From Sinotaia quadrata (lineage: Eukaryota > Mollusca > Gastropoda > Architaenioglossa > Viviparidae), in NCBI GenBank assembly GCA_028829895.1, contig CM054180.1, positions 120,231,363 to 120,295,362 of the forward strand: 64,000 nucleotides of DNA, written 5' to 3'. Shown one piece after another: positions 45,129-57,158 of the stretch. Positions within the stretch are counted from its first letter, which is position 1, and every line of letters begins with the position of its first letter. Made by a program: the position numbers and the translations under genes. The notes under the pieces are model-generated. The model ran no database searches, was not told where the DNA came from, and saw only the letters and a list, made by a program, of their open reading frames with translations.

Positions 45129-48100
45129 ATGGCGGAGATCAAGCTGTGTTATTTCGACCTTCGCGGCCTTGCAGAGGTGTCACGACTCGTGCTGGCTCTT
45201 GCCGGTCAAGAGTACGAGGATTTCAGGTGGTCAAGAGAGGACTGGCCGAAGTATAAGCCAGGTAAAAATCAATGAAAGAGATAATTGTCTGTAGAGAGAA
45301 AACTCCCCAGAATTTGACATGAAACGGCGTGTCATTATTACTGCGCTGAACATGGAGTAAGTCGTTAAGAAAAAGAAAATGATTAGAGTTGTGATTATTA
45401 TTTTGATCAGTCAGTTCCTATGATGTAAAATACTGGTGTTCTTTTAAATCTATTTTAAGCTAAAACTTGCATTGCTACATTTATCTTTTTATTTTTATTT
45501 TTATTTTGTTTGCGTGGGGTTTAAAAAAAATGAGAATGCCCATTTAATCACGGTACTTAACTATTCATAATTGTTAACTGCCAAACCTCCCTTTGTAGGT
45601 GTCGGAGAATATCCCACAATTCATATCCACCTTGTGTGTGAACGATGCTTAACAGTCCATTACTCCCGAATCTCTCTTGCGTGTGAACGTTGCTTAAAAG
45701 ATTTCTTTTGAGTACTGATTTTTTTTTTTTTACTACTTACCAATACTGCAAAGAAATGTAATTTAAGACTGTTTACAAAATGAAATATGAATAAGTTCGT
45801 TTTGTTGTTTACAAGCAATGAGAAGGTTTAACTCGAGCGTTGTGGATTTCAAGTTTAAACTCTTTACATCTGCGGCTTTAATTAAACATCTATCGGATCA
45901 CAAAGCCAGAGAGATGAAAAATGAAGGAAAGAGGTAGATAGAGGATGAGGGAGAGACAGACTGAAGCACAACACGGAGAAAAAGAGAGACAAACCATACA
46001 GAGACTGAGAGGAAAACATTAGTCAGGCAGAGCAAGAGAGGGTCTGAAAGAAAAAGGCAAACCAATGCAAATCAGAGAGAGAGAGAGAGAGAGAGACAGG
46101 CAGACAAATAGACAGGGGAAACATCGGATGGAGCCAGAGAGGTGGAGAGAGAAATAGATAAGGCCAGACAGAGGCAAACAAAACAGAGAGAGAAACACAA
46201 ACACAAACACAAACAGAAAAATATTAGAAGCAATCAATACATGTGGATGGATGGATGTACGTCAGCTTGAGAGAAAATTCACTGACAGAACGTCAAATGC
46301 TTTGTAACTGAATGGACGGAGGAAATTATGAGGAATGCTTGAAATTCTCTTGACCTTTTGCCTTTGACCGATTAGCAGCGTGTGAACACTAAAACTGCAA
46401 TTTAGCATGCCTGCTTGTTACGTTTCCAGTATTTATTTAAAGACCCTGCTTAGAATAATTAAAAGACTTTAAATATAATTAACTCTTTCTCTCATATCCT
46501 ATGCAGACTGGTTGCTCAATTTACTATTTGACTAATTAAAAGTGTGTCCTGTAGTTCAGACGACAAATTTACAAACTAATAAACTGCGAACTTTTAGCTA
46601 GATTTGAAAACAGTTAAATCCCTCTAAATTAATATGCACTCGTTATCAATCTTTCTGCTCATCCGCCCCCATTCAAATCTAAGAAGTAATCTAATTGGTC
46701 TATTGTGCATAGAAATCAACTACTAAGAGGTATTAACAAAAAAATAAGATTTAATAAAGTTTAACAAGTTAACAATAATCAAATGCAACGCGAATAGTCT
46801 AATTCTCTTGTCTTTACGCGCACATGCCGAGTTATTGTCAATCTAAATTGCCAGAAAAGTGTTCCTTTGAGATCTGTACACTTGGTTTGCACTTAGCTCT
46901 ATTCTTGTATCAATTTGGTCTCAACACTCAGTCATGCCGGTCCGTTCCCTCAGTCCCCCTTTAGCGACGCACGTGGTGCATAAGGAATGGTGTTCCCCTG
47001 TTAGTGGCTAGGAACTGGAATTTTAGCGGCATGGCCCTCAGAGTGGAATTCAACCATAGAATTCAGCTAGCTTATACAAATAAGCTAATGCAGGTGAGGC
47101 ATGGGTGAACATGAACCGACCTGTGGATGCAACGTGCTTGGATATAATTCTCAACCTAACACGTCCTACTTGGCATGGCTCAATTAAATGCGCTGAATCA
47201 AAGAGTTTTCGACCTCGCGTCGCTTACAATTAGATTTAGAAAAAATATAATCGTCTCACATGTGTTCCATTTAACAATCATGACGTATGAAGCAATAAAA
47301 TAGATACAACGTTAAATTAATGTTCATACAAAGAAGTAATTCAAACCGACAGAGCGCTTCACAATTTACAATTAAAATTACACGCAATAATTGAATTACA
47401 TGAAGAATTCATATCGAGCGCAGCATTCTGGCTCTTAGTGAATTAAAATAATATAAATTAAAGTACAAAATGGAAAAAGGGTTACAATAAATTTATATTC
47501 CATAACTTATAGGTTTTTCAGCTATTTCTCTGAACCATGCTCAAGCATATATGGAAATCATATAATACATAGCACAAATACATACTTAAACAATACATAG
47601 GCAAATACTATTAAATAAAATGATACCTTTATATGAGAAGTCGAAGGGTACCTTGATTCTCTATGGCTGTCGGCTGCCTCTCACGACCCGAGTAGCTGAT
47701 GGAATTAGCTAAAGTGTGCTCGAAGTGAGGGAGCGGAAGCGTGTAGGTACATATATAGAAAGGTATATTGCGTATCACGTGACTGTTCGCGAAGCATGTA
47801 GTTGGTTCGAGAACTGGACAATGGTCCTAAAGTTACATAACATCTTGACCTGTTCTAGAAGCACCTAGAAAAAGGAAGCTTTGAACAAAGGAGTCAAGGG
47901 TTTCAAATATTCGAATTTGAAGTAAACAAGGCTAAGTGGGTCATCAGGTCGGACATTTTTATCAGACTTGTGACACCCCCTTGCTTTTGAGGCGTTTATC
48001 TTGCCAAAGATAAAATGCCTCCTACAAATTATGTATGATAAAATGTAGAAGTCCACAATGAAGAAAATTTTACACAAAAAAAAAAATTTCAACATTCCTA

Positions 48101-51100
48101 GAAATAAAGTGTGCAACTATATTTCATATTTACAGGAAGGAATCCGTAGGGTTCAGTTAATTGGTTAAACGACATTCTATCAGTACCGGCACTTGATGGC
48201 ATCAAGCACGACTCATGTAATCTGCGCCAACATTCAAAGACCCTTTGATGTAATGAATATTTGCGTCATACTGTGTCAGAAACAAAGACCAACGCATTAA
48301 ACGGCTGTTCGTAAATTGCGCCTGTCCGAGAAAGGCCAACGGCTGGTGATCGCACTCAATGACAAAGGTTTTTCCGTACAAATAGTTTTCGAACTTTTTT
48401 ATGGCCCAAACTATTGCAAGACATTCCTTTTCACTGGTGGAATATTTCTGTTCAGTAGTTGTGAGTTTACGGCTTGCATATGCAACTGGGTGTTTGGTGT
48501 CATTGTGTTCTTGTAATAACACTGCTCCTAATCCTGTGTTGCTAGCATCAGTCCTTAACAAGAATGGTTTTGTCAAATCTGGCAGTTTAACAACTAAATC
48601 TGAAGTCAGTCTAGATTTCAGTGTGTCAAAAGCGTTTTGGCATGCATCAGTCCACACTACTTTTGTAGGCATATTCTTACGTGTCAAGTCAGTCAGAGGA
48701 CATGCAATGGCACTAAAATCTGGTACGAATTTTCTGTAGTAGTTAGCAAGACCAAGAAAACTTCTAACTTGTGTTTTTGTTAGCGGTTGTGAAGTGTCCT
48801 TAAGTTGTGCTATCTTAGCTTCACTTGGCGACATAGTTCCATGACTCAACTTGTGTCCCAAGAAGTCTAAGGAGAATTGTGCTATTTCACACTTCGTAGG
48901 GCGGGCAGTGAGGTTGGCTTGCTTTAATCTGGCTAGCACGTCTCGTAAGAGTGTCAAGTGCTCCTCCCATGTCTGGGTGCCTAGAATTAAATCATCCATG
49001 AAGTTCTCAACTCCACGTCCGTACAGTGGTTCTAACAATGACCGCATCATTTTAGAAAAAATGCTTGGAGCGTTTGAAACTCCGAAAGGCATAACTTTCC
49101 ATGTGTAGTTTCCTACTGGTGTAGTGAAAGCTAGTATGTGTCGATCAGTGTCCTTGACCTTGATTTGCCAAAAACCGCGTGACAAATCTATTTTGGTATA
49201 GTAATGAGCGTTAGCTAGCTTAGTGAAGATGAGATCCGGATCGGGAAGAGGTTCGGCACAAAACTCTGTCACTTGATTGAGTTTGCGATAGTCTACGCAA
49301 AAACGGAATGAATTATCACGTTTTTTAATCAACACGATGGGTGATCCGTAGGCACTGTCAGTCTTCTCTATGACCCCTAGATCTAGCATAGTCTTAATCT
49401 CACGTCTAACGTCATCTATCTTAGCGTGTGGCAACGGATACGGCTTCAAACGTATCGGTTTGTTGTCAGTCAGCTTCAGTGAAAATTCTATTAAGTCTGT
49501 CAACCCTGGTTTGTCTGTCAGAGTAGATGAGAACTCATTGAGCAATTTATTCACTTCTTTTTTCTGTCCTTCCGTCAAGGCGTCATTCACCCTAACGTCT
49601 TTAACAGTCTCCTCTGTCTGTAAAGGACAGTTCGGTAAAGTACCAGTGACGCAATCAGTATCCCCCTCGTCTTCTGTAACTATCGTCGCTACGACAAAAT
49701 CAGCTTGAGTGGTTTGATCCTCACGGCTTATGTACTTTTTGAGTAGGTTAACATGAAAGATTTTCTCTCTCTTTCCTGTCTGTACCTTATAGTTCAGTCC
49801 CCCTAGCTTGGCGGTAACTACAAAGGGCCCCTTCCATTTCATCTGAAGTTTGTTATGTGCTTCAGGGAGCAACAGTAACACTTTGTCGTTAACTTCAAAT
49901 TCTCTAGGTTTGGTGTGCTTATTGTAATATTCTGCCTGTCTAGACTGAGCTATCGTCAGGTTTTCCCGTGCTATCTTGCCTATAGTTTCAAGACGGTTTC
50001 TTAAGTCAGTGACGTATGTGTAAGTTGTTTTAACTTCGTCATCTGTCTTTTCATCAGTCCAAAGTGCCTTCAAAATCATCATCGGTCCGCGTACAGTACG
50101 TCCGTAAAGTAGCTCGAATGGTGAAAATCCAGTGGAAGATTGTGGCACTTCCCTATATGCAAATAGTAGGGCAGGGATGTATCTGTCCCAGTCTTTCGGT
50201 TTATCAGTGGCGAGCTTTTTAAGTGCTGTTTTTAATGTCCCGTTGTATTTTTCAATCAGACCATTTGCCTGGGGGTGGTAGGGTGTGCAAGTAAGATGCT
50301 TGATGGAAAGTAAGCGATTTACTTCCTTCATTACGTTGCCTACGAATTGACTCCCCTGATCTGTCAAAATTTCGGTGGGTATTCCAACACGACTCCATAA
50401 TCCGAAAAGGGCTTCGGCGACAGTTTCAGTATCGATATTTTTCAATGGTACTGCGTCGGCGAATCTTGTTGCGTAATCAATAGTGGTCAGCACGTATCGA
50501 TTACCTCTCGTTGATGTGGGTATTATAGGCCCAATCAAATCCATTGCTACGCGTTTGTAGGGCTCACTGATCAGTTCAGGCTCTCCTAACGGTGCGGGTC
50601 TGATTGAATTTTTAGACTGTGTTCTCTGGCATGTGTCGCAACTTAACACGAATCTACGGATATCGGCAATGATGTCCGGCCAATAAAACTCACTTGTGAT
50701 ACGACTAGTTGTTTTTTGTACACCCATGTGTGCACCAAAAAGACTCTCATGACCTAATCGTAATACGTCATTTCGTTTGGTTTGTGGAACGACTAATTGT
50801 TTCCGAAATTCGTCTCCCACTTTCGAATAGCGGTACAATAAACCCTTTTTCAGAATAATGCACGCTCTCTTATTCGAATCGTCAGTGTTGACGTCACTAA
50901 CAGGTACAGCTTGCTTGCGTAACTTGTCTAGTGTTTCGTCCTCAGCTTGTAATAATTTAATCTCGCTAACTGTTGCTTCATCTACGGCTGGTGCGGCAGA
51001 CATCGGTGCAGTTACAGATTTGTCTTTACTACTCGCTGCTCTGGTTACAGCGTTAACCAGTGGTGGTTCAGTTGAAGTTTGTTTTTTGCACGGCAAAACA

Positions 51101-54100
51101 TACTTGCAACCAAGGATCACGTCATGCGGTGAGTTTTCCATAACTGCCGCTTTGACTGTTCCTTCTACAAAGTCTGAAACAATCGAGACTTCAGCTACTG
51201 GTAAAATGTCTTGTTCGCCGTTCGCAAAGGTGACAGAGATTGTCTCCCCTGTGTAATCGGTACGGTTAACTAGTGATGCATTTACTATAGCGTCCAGCTC
51301 ACACCCTGTATCAAGCAAAGCGATTGTATCGTGACCGTTTGCCTGTACTGGTGTTCGATTCGATTTTTCCGTTTTAGGTGTATGACTTTCTACTGCGTAA
51401 ACCTTAGCTGTTTTCTTTTCAGGACATGTTCGTGAAAAATGGCCACTATCACCACAAGTGTAACATGCAAGATTCTTTTTATCTTTCTGTTTGTCGGACT
51501 TGTTTTTAGTGTCGGGTTTAGATGTTTTATCATCACGCTCGCTATGTGCCTTCCCGTCATTTTTCTTATCCTTTCGAGTCTGCGGTTCGTTCGGTCGAGA
51601 CTTGTTGTTCGCGTGTGCGTTCGAGAATTGAGAATGTGCGTCATCAAAGCGATCGGCGGCGTTGCCTATCTCCTCTAGCGTAGATTTTTCCCTTATTGCT
51701 AAGTGAATCAGTAGATCTGATTTGTATGACCCGAGAATGTGGTCCTTTATCATTTCATCCCTAAGACCTGCGTACGTCTGTGGAGTTTCAGCTAGATCTA
51801 TCCATCTTTGGAACAAGTCCGTGACGCGGCGTATGTACTGTGCGTGCGTCTCTGAACTCGCTTTTGTGGCCTGTTTAAACTTACGTCGGTATGTATCGGC
51901 TGTGAGTTTGTAACGTTTCAATAATGCGGCCTTGACTGTGTCGTAATTATCTGACTCAGAATCGCTAAGCTTATTGAATTCGTTTTTCGCACTGCCCTGC
52001 AATAATCCCGATAAATTTATCGCCCAATGTTCCGCTGGAATGCTTGTTGCTCTGGCTAATTTTTCAAACGTTTTTAAATACGCGTCTATTTGATCTTTGT
52101 TCTCATCAAATGGGACCATATTTATCTTTGGAATGATATTTTCAATTCTACTGTGATTATTTCCATCGCTAGAACGCGAATCACCACTGCTTCTGCGATC
52201 ACGGTTTGGATTAGTAAGTTCTAACTTCTTCACTTCTAATTCTAGCTGTTTTGTTTCCGCGTCTGCTGCGATGCGTTTGGCTTCTGTGTCCGCTGCGATG
52301 CGTTTTGCTTCCGTTTCTAGCTTTTTCGCTTCTGTTTCGGCTAACTTTTCAGTTTCTAACCTTTTCAGCTCGCGAGCAGCTACACGTTCTTCCCTTTCTC
52401 TTTCTTTCTCTTTTTCCGCTTTCTCTAGCTCAGTTTTGATGTAGTTCGTCAGTTCGTCACCCTGATATCCTATCATGATACCGGTTTCTTTCAGGTCTTC
52501 GATAACCTGTTTGCGATCCATTTTATTGTCTTAGCGCGCTGGCTACAATAAGAATGTATCTCGTGAATTGTGTGTTTTTAACCGTCGGCGATAACTCCGC
52601 TTATCCCGAAAATAACTTTTAGGCTGCAACCTTACAAAAATTATTTAATTTACTCAGAACACCTTCCGAAATAAATTACGCGTTAACTCTTTACACGTTT
52701 CACCTGCTTGTCACAGTGTCCGCTGTTCCAAGACTTCCGTAATGTCACGGCTCCTACCATACAACATTACACATTATATCTAGCACCCTAAATATAATAG
52801 TCCGAAGTCTGTTATTACCGATAACTCTCCTAGCTGGCGGTATAACCTTCGACTCCTCACAATGAAGTACTCAGTAACACAATACTAAATAAATCATTCC
52901 ATAATCAATATTAAACATTTAACTACGCTTAAACATATTAACATTGATTAAACATGCACGCTACTCTGCAAAAGAATACATGCACATGTCACAACAAAAG
53001 CAAAGAAAATCAGTGATACAAAAATCAAAAGAACAATTGGCAATTTCTTTTCGTTCGTTCGTTTCTAGGTTATGATACGCCCTATGTATAAAAATGTTAC
53101 AAGTTACAATTTAATACATATCAATCCCGCGACGACCCACACTTGTTACGTTTCCAGTATTTATTTAAAGACCCTGCTTAGAATAATTAAAAGACTTTAA
53201 ATATAATTAACTCTTTCTCTCATATCCTATGCAGACTGGTTGCTCAATTTACTATTTGACTAATTAAAAGTGTGTCCTGTAGTTCAGACGACAAATTTAC
53301 AAACTAATAAACTGCGAACTTTTAGCTAGATTTGAAAACAGTTAAATCCCTCTAAATTAATATGCACTCGTTATCAATCTTTCTGCTCATCCGCCCCCAT
53401 TCAAATCTAAGAAGTAATCTAATTGGTCTATTGTGCATAGAAATCAACTACTAAGAGGTATTAACAAAAAAATAAGATTTAATAAAGTTTAACAAGTTAA
53501 CAATAATCAAATGCAACGCGAATAGTCTAATTCTCTTGTCTTTACGCGCACATGCCCAGTTATTGTCAATCTAAATTGCCAGAAAAGTGTTCCTTTGAGA
53601 TCTGTACACTTGGTTTGCACTTAGCTCTATTCTTGTATCAATTTGGTCTCAACACTCAGTCATGCCGGTCCGTTCCCTCAGTCCCCCTTTAGCGACGCAC
53701 GTGGTGCATAAGGAATGGTGTTCCCCTGTTAGTGGCTAGGAACTGGAATTTTAGCGGCATGGCCCTCAGAGTGGAATTCAACCATAGAATTCAGCTAGCT
53801 TATACAAATAAGCTAATGCAGGTGAGGCATGGGTGAACATGAACCGACCTGTGGATGCAACGTGCTTGGATATAATTCTCAACCTAACACGTCCTACTTG
53901 GCATGGCTCAATTAAATGCGCTGAATCAAAGAGTTTTCGACCTCGCGTCGCTTACAATTAGATTTAGAAAAAATATAATCGTCTCACATGTGTTCCATTT
54001 AACAATCATGACGTATGAAGCAATAAAATAGATACAACGTTAAATTAATGTTCATACAAAGAAGTAATTCAAACCGACAGAGCGCTTCACAATTTACAAT

Positions 54101-57081
54101 TAAAATTACACGCAATAATTGAATTACATGAAGAATTCATATCGAGCGCAGCATTCTGGCTCTTAGTGAATTAAAATAATATAAATTAAAGTACAAAATG
54201 GAAAAAGGGTTACAATAAATTTATATTCCATAACTTATAGGTTTTTCAGCTATTTCTCTGAACCATGCTCAAGCATATATGGAAATCATATAATACATAG
54301 CACAAATACATACTTAAACAATACATAGGCAAATACTATTAAATAAAATGATACCTTTATATGAGAAGTCGAAGGGTACCTTGATTCTCTATGGCTGTCG
54401 GCTGCCTCTCACGACCCGAGTAGCTGATGGAATTAGCTAAAGTGTGCTCGAAGTGAGGGAGCGGAAGCGTGTAGGTACATATATAGAAAGGTATATTGCG
54501 TATCACGTGACTGTTCGCGAAGCATGTAGTTGGTTCGAGAACTGGACAATGGTCCTAAAGTTACATAACATCTTGACCTGTTCTAGAAGCACCTAGAAAA
54601 AGGAAGCTTTGAACAAAGGAGTCAAGGGTTTCAAATATTCGAATTTGAAGTAAACAAGGCTAAGTGGGTCATCAGGTCGGACATTTTTATCAGACTTGTG
54701 ACACTGCTCATGACTGCGCTTTGAAATGTTACAAGTATATATCTGTACACGGGCTATCTCACCGAGATAGCTGTTTAAAGGCCCCATTTCACGTGTTATC
54801 CATTATAAATCACACAGACTCACACACCAGCAAATACATATGTCCACAAATACTTACACACCGTGACTGCTGCTGGATTTGATTTATTTTTGTTAGATGT
54901 CTACGAAAGTATTGTTTATTTCTATCATTAAAGATCTATAAAGATTTCATTAACTCTTTCTATCAATAACACTAGCTTACGATTATTATATTATATATCT
55001 GTAATAGTTCTGTTTAACTCCTTCCATCAGCAAAGATCTTCAAAAGTTTTGTTTTAACCCTTTCTGCTTTAAAGATCTTTAAAAGTTTTGTTTAACCCTT
55101 TCTGCTTTAAAGATCTTCAAAAGTTTTGTTTAACTCTTTCTGCTTTAAGATCTTCAAAAGTTTTGTTTAACCCTTTCTGCTTTAAAGATCTACAGCAGTT
55201 TTACGCAACCATGTCTAGGCCATTGAGTACTGGGATGCTGCAACAAAATGGACTTTATGTCACGGACAGGCACCACAGCGAGCAAAAGATTTCTTTCTAT
55301 ATTTATTGAAATCTGGCTAAGGCCGCCTGTTGCAACAAAACCAATGCCTCACATTAAAGAAAAGTTTTCACTTTTTTTCTTAGCTTTTATTGGCAAAGCG
55401 CAAAAGTGCATTCTCATTATCTGTTTACGGTCTTAGTTCTCCCTACTCCAGCAAATGATGTAGCTGAAGTAAAATTATGGGGCCGACCTTGACATGCATT
55501 CGCAGCAACGTGCTGTAATTAAACTCATGATGTGTGAGAACGGGACAGTGGGGAAAACATCCTTAAATTAAACAAAGTGGGTTTTATTTTAGAAAACGAA
55601 ACAATAGCAATCATCATTAACTAACTAGAATTTACTCTGTATGACATGTGCCATTAGTCAACTACTTCATGTATACGTCCTATTAGCCAGTTTCTTCGTA
55701 ATATATGTGTCAATACCCAGTTACTAGGTAATATCTATGCCATTAGCCAATTACTTCCTAATATGTGTCATTAGCCAATTACTAGGTAATATACATACCA
55801 TTAGCCAATTACTTCCTAATATGTCATTAGCCAATTACAAGTAATATATATGCCATTAGCGGCTAGCCAATTACTTCCTAATATGAGTCAGTAGTCAATT
55901 ACTAGCTAGTTTATATGTCATTAGCCTAATCCTAACCAATTACTCCATAACCATTGTGACATTAGCCATTTATTTCAAACGGTATATGACATTAGCATTC
56001 GTTAATTAAGGGAAGCGTGTCCGGCCTGGGCTGTTGTTGTTCCGTTTACTTCTCTTCATGCCTGCGCATGCGTTGAAGTCTTCGTCCTTTGACGTTCTTT
56101 CCACTGAGGAAGGAGGAGGTGCGCAGTCAGGGCTTCGTGACATTAGTTAATTACTTACGTACTATATAAGGGTCACCATCCAATTACTTCATTACCCCTA
56201 TATATGTCACAAGCCAGTTACTTCGTACTAAGGGTCATTAGCCAATTACTACCTACTATATGCGTCACAAGCCAATTACTTGACATTAGTCAATTACTTT
56301 GCACTGTACATGTGACATTAGCCAATTATTTCATACCATACGTGTCGTTAACAATTACTGTGTACTATAGCTCATTAGCCAATTACGATCATACTTTATG
56401 TGTCATGTTCAGTGAGTGATCATCTTGTCTTTCATTTCTCAAGAGGCCCCATTTGGCCAAGGCCCATACTTGGAATACAACGGCAAGAAATATGGGCAGA
56501 GCATTGCAATAGCATCCTTCTTAGCACGCGAGTTTGGTAAGTACATTTCAGCCATGGATAGCTTCGTAGACCGTTTAAACATGTGAGGCATATCTCTAAA
56601 TAATTAGTTTGGTTAAAATAAAATGTTCAATCTGGTTGTCCGTGCCAGAAGACAACATTTACACATAGGGACAATTAAGCAGTTACATCATATTTATTAC
56701 TCTTGACTTATTTTATAAAAAAATACTCAAACAAAATAAAAATCTTCGTTTAGTTCGGAAGCTTTGTGTATCGATGATTGCCGAAAAGCTTAGCAGCATA
56801 GGCAGAGTAAATAGATCCATGTCTTTCCTTGATTAAATGATAATTGTAAACGATGATACATTTGATTCTAATACAATGACGATTCTCGCATCGAGACAAA
56901 GTACTACAACCGTTATCGTTACCCAGGACTTTACGGGAAGAACAACTTGGATGCTTTCCGTATCGATGAGGTCGTCCAGCTGGTGAAGGATTTACGGTTT
57001 GTCCTGGGGAAGGCTGCCCATGAGCAAGATGAGACCAAAAAGGTGCGCTCACAAACACACGCATACACGCAAATGCACACA

Positions 57082-57158
<77 letters not shown>

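Larger units (their letters stand above)
46411..54708 (-). mobile_element. Complete Gmr1-like Ty3/gypsy LTR retrotransposon (element 46416-54703)
   Basis: Element of 8,288 bp on the minus strand: 5' LTR 54703-53144, leader 53143-52522, one gag-pol ORF 52521-48202, short 3' region with polypurine tract, 3' LTR 47975-46416. On the plus strand the LTRs run TGTTACG...GTGACA and are flanked by the 5-bp duplication CTGCT (46411-46415, 54704-54708). The paralogous intron of GST-4 lacks it. The LTRs are equal in length, and I saw one difference (46829 G, 53557 C). There is no env-like ORF. Pol order is PR-IN-RT-RH, which with gypsy-type RT defines the Gmr1 group. All catalytic residues I checked are present and the ORF is uninterrupted, so it may be autonomous and recently active. 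Confidence 0.95.

Noticed and set aside
48316..52439. Plus-strand ORFs of 62-132 codons
   Set aside because: Shadows of the minus-strand Gag-Pol frame.
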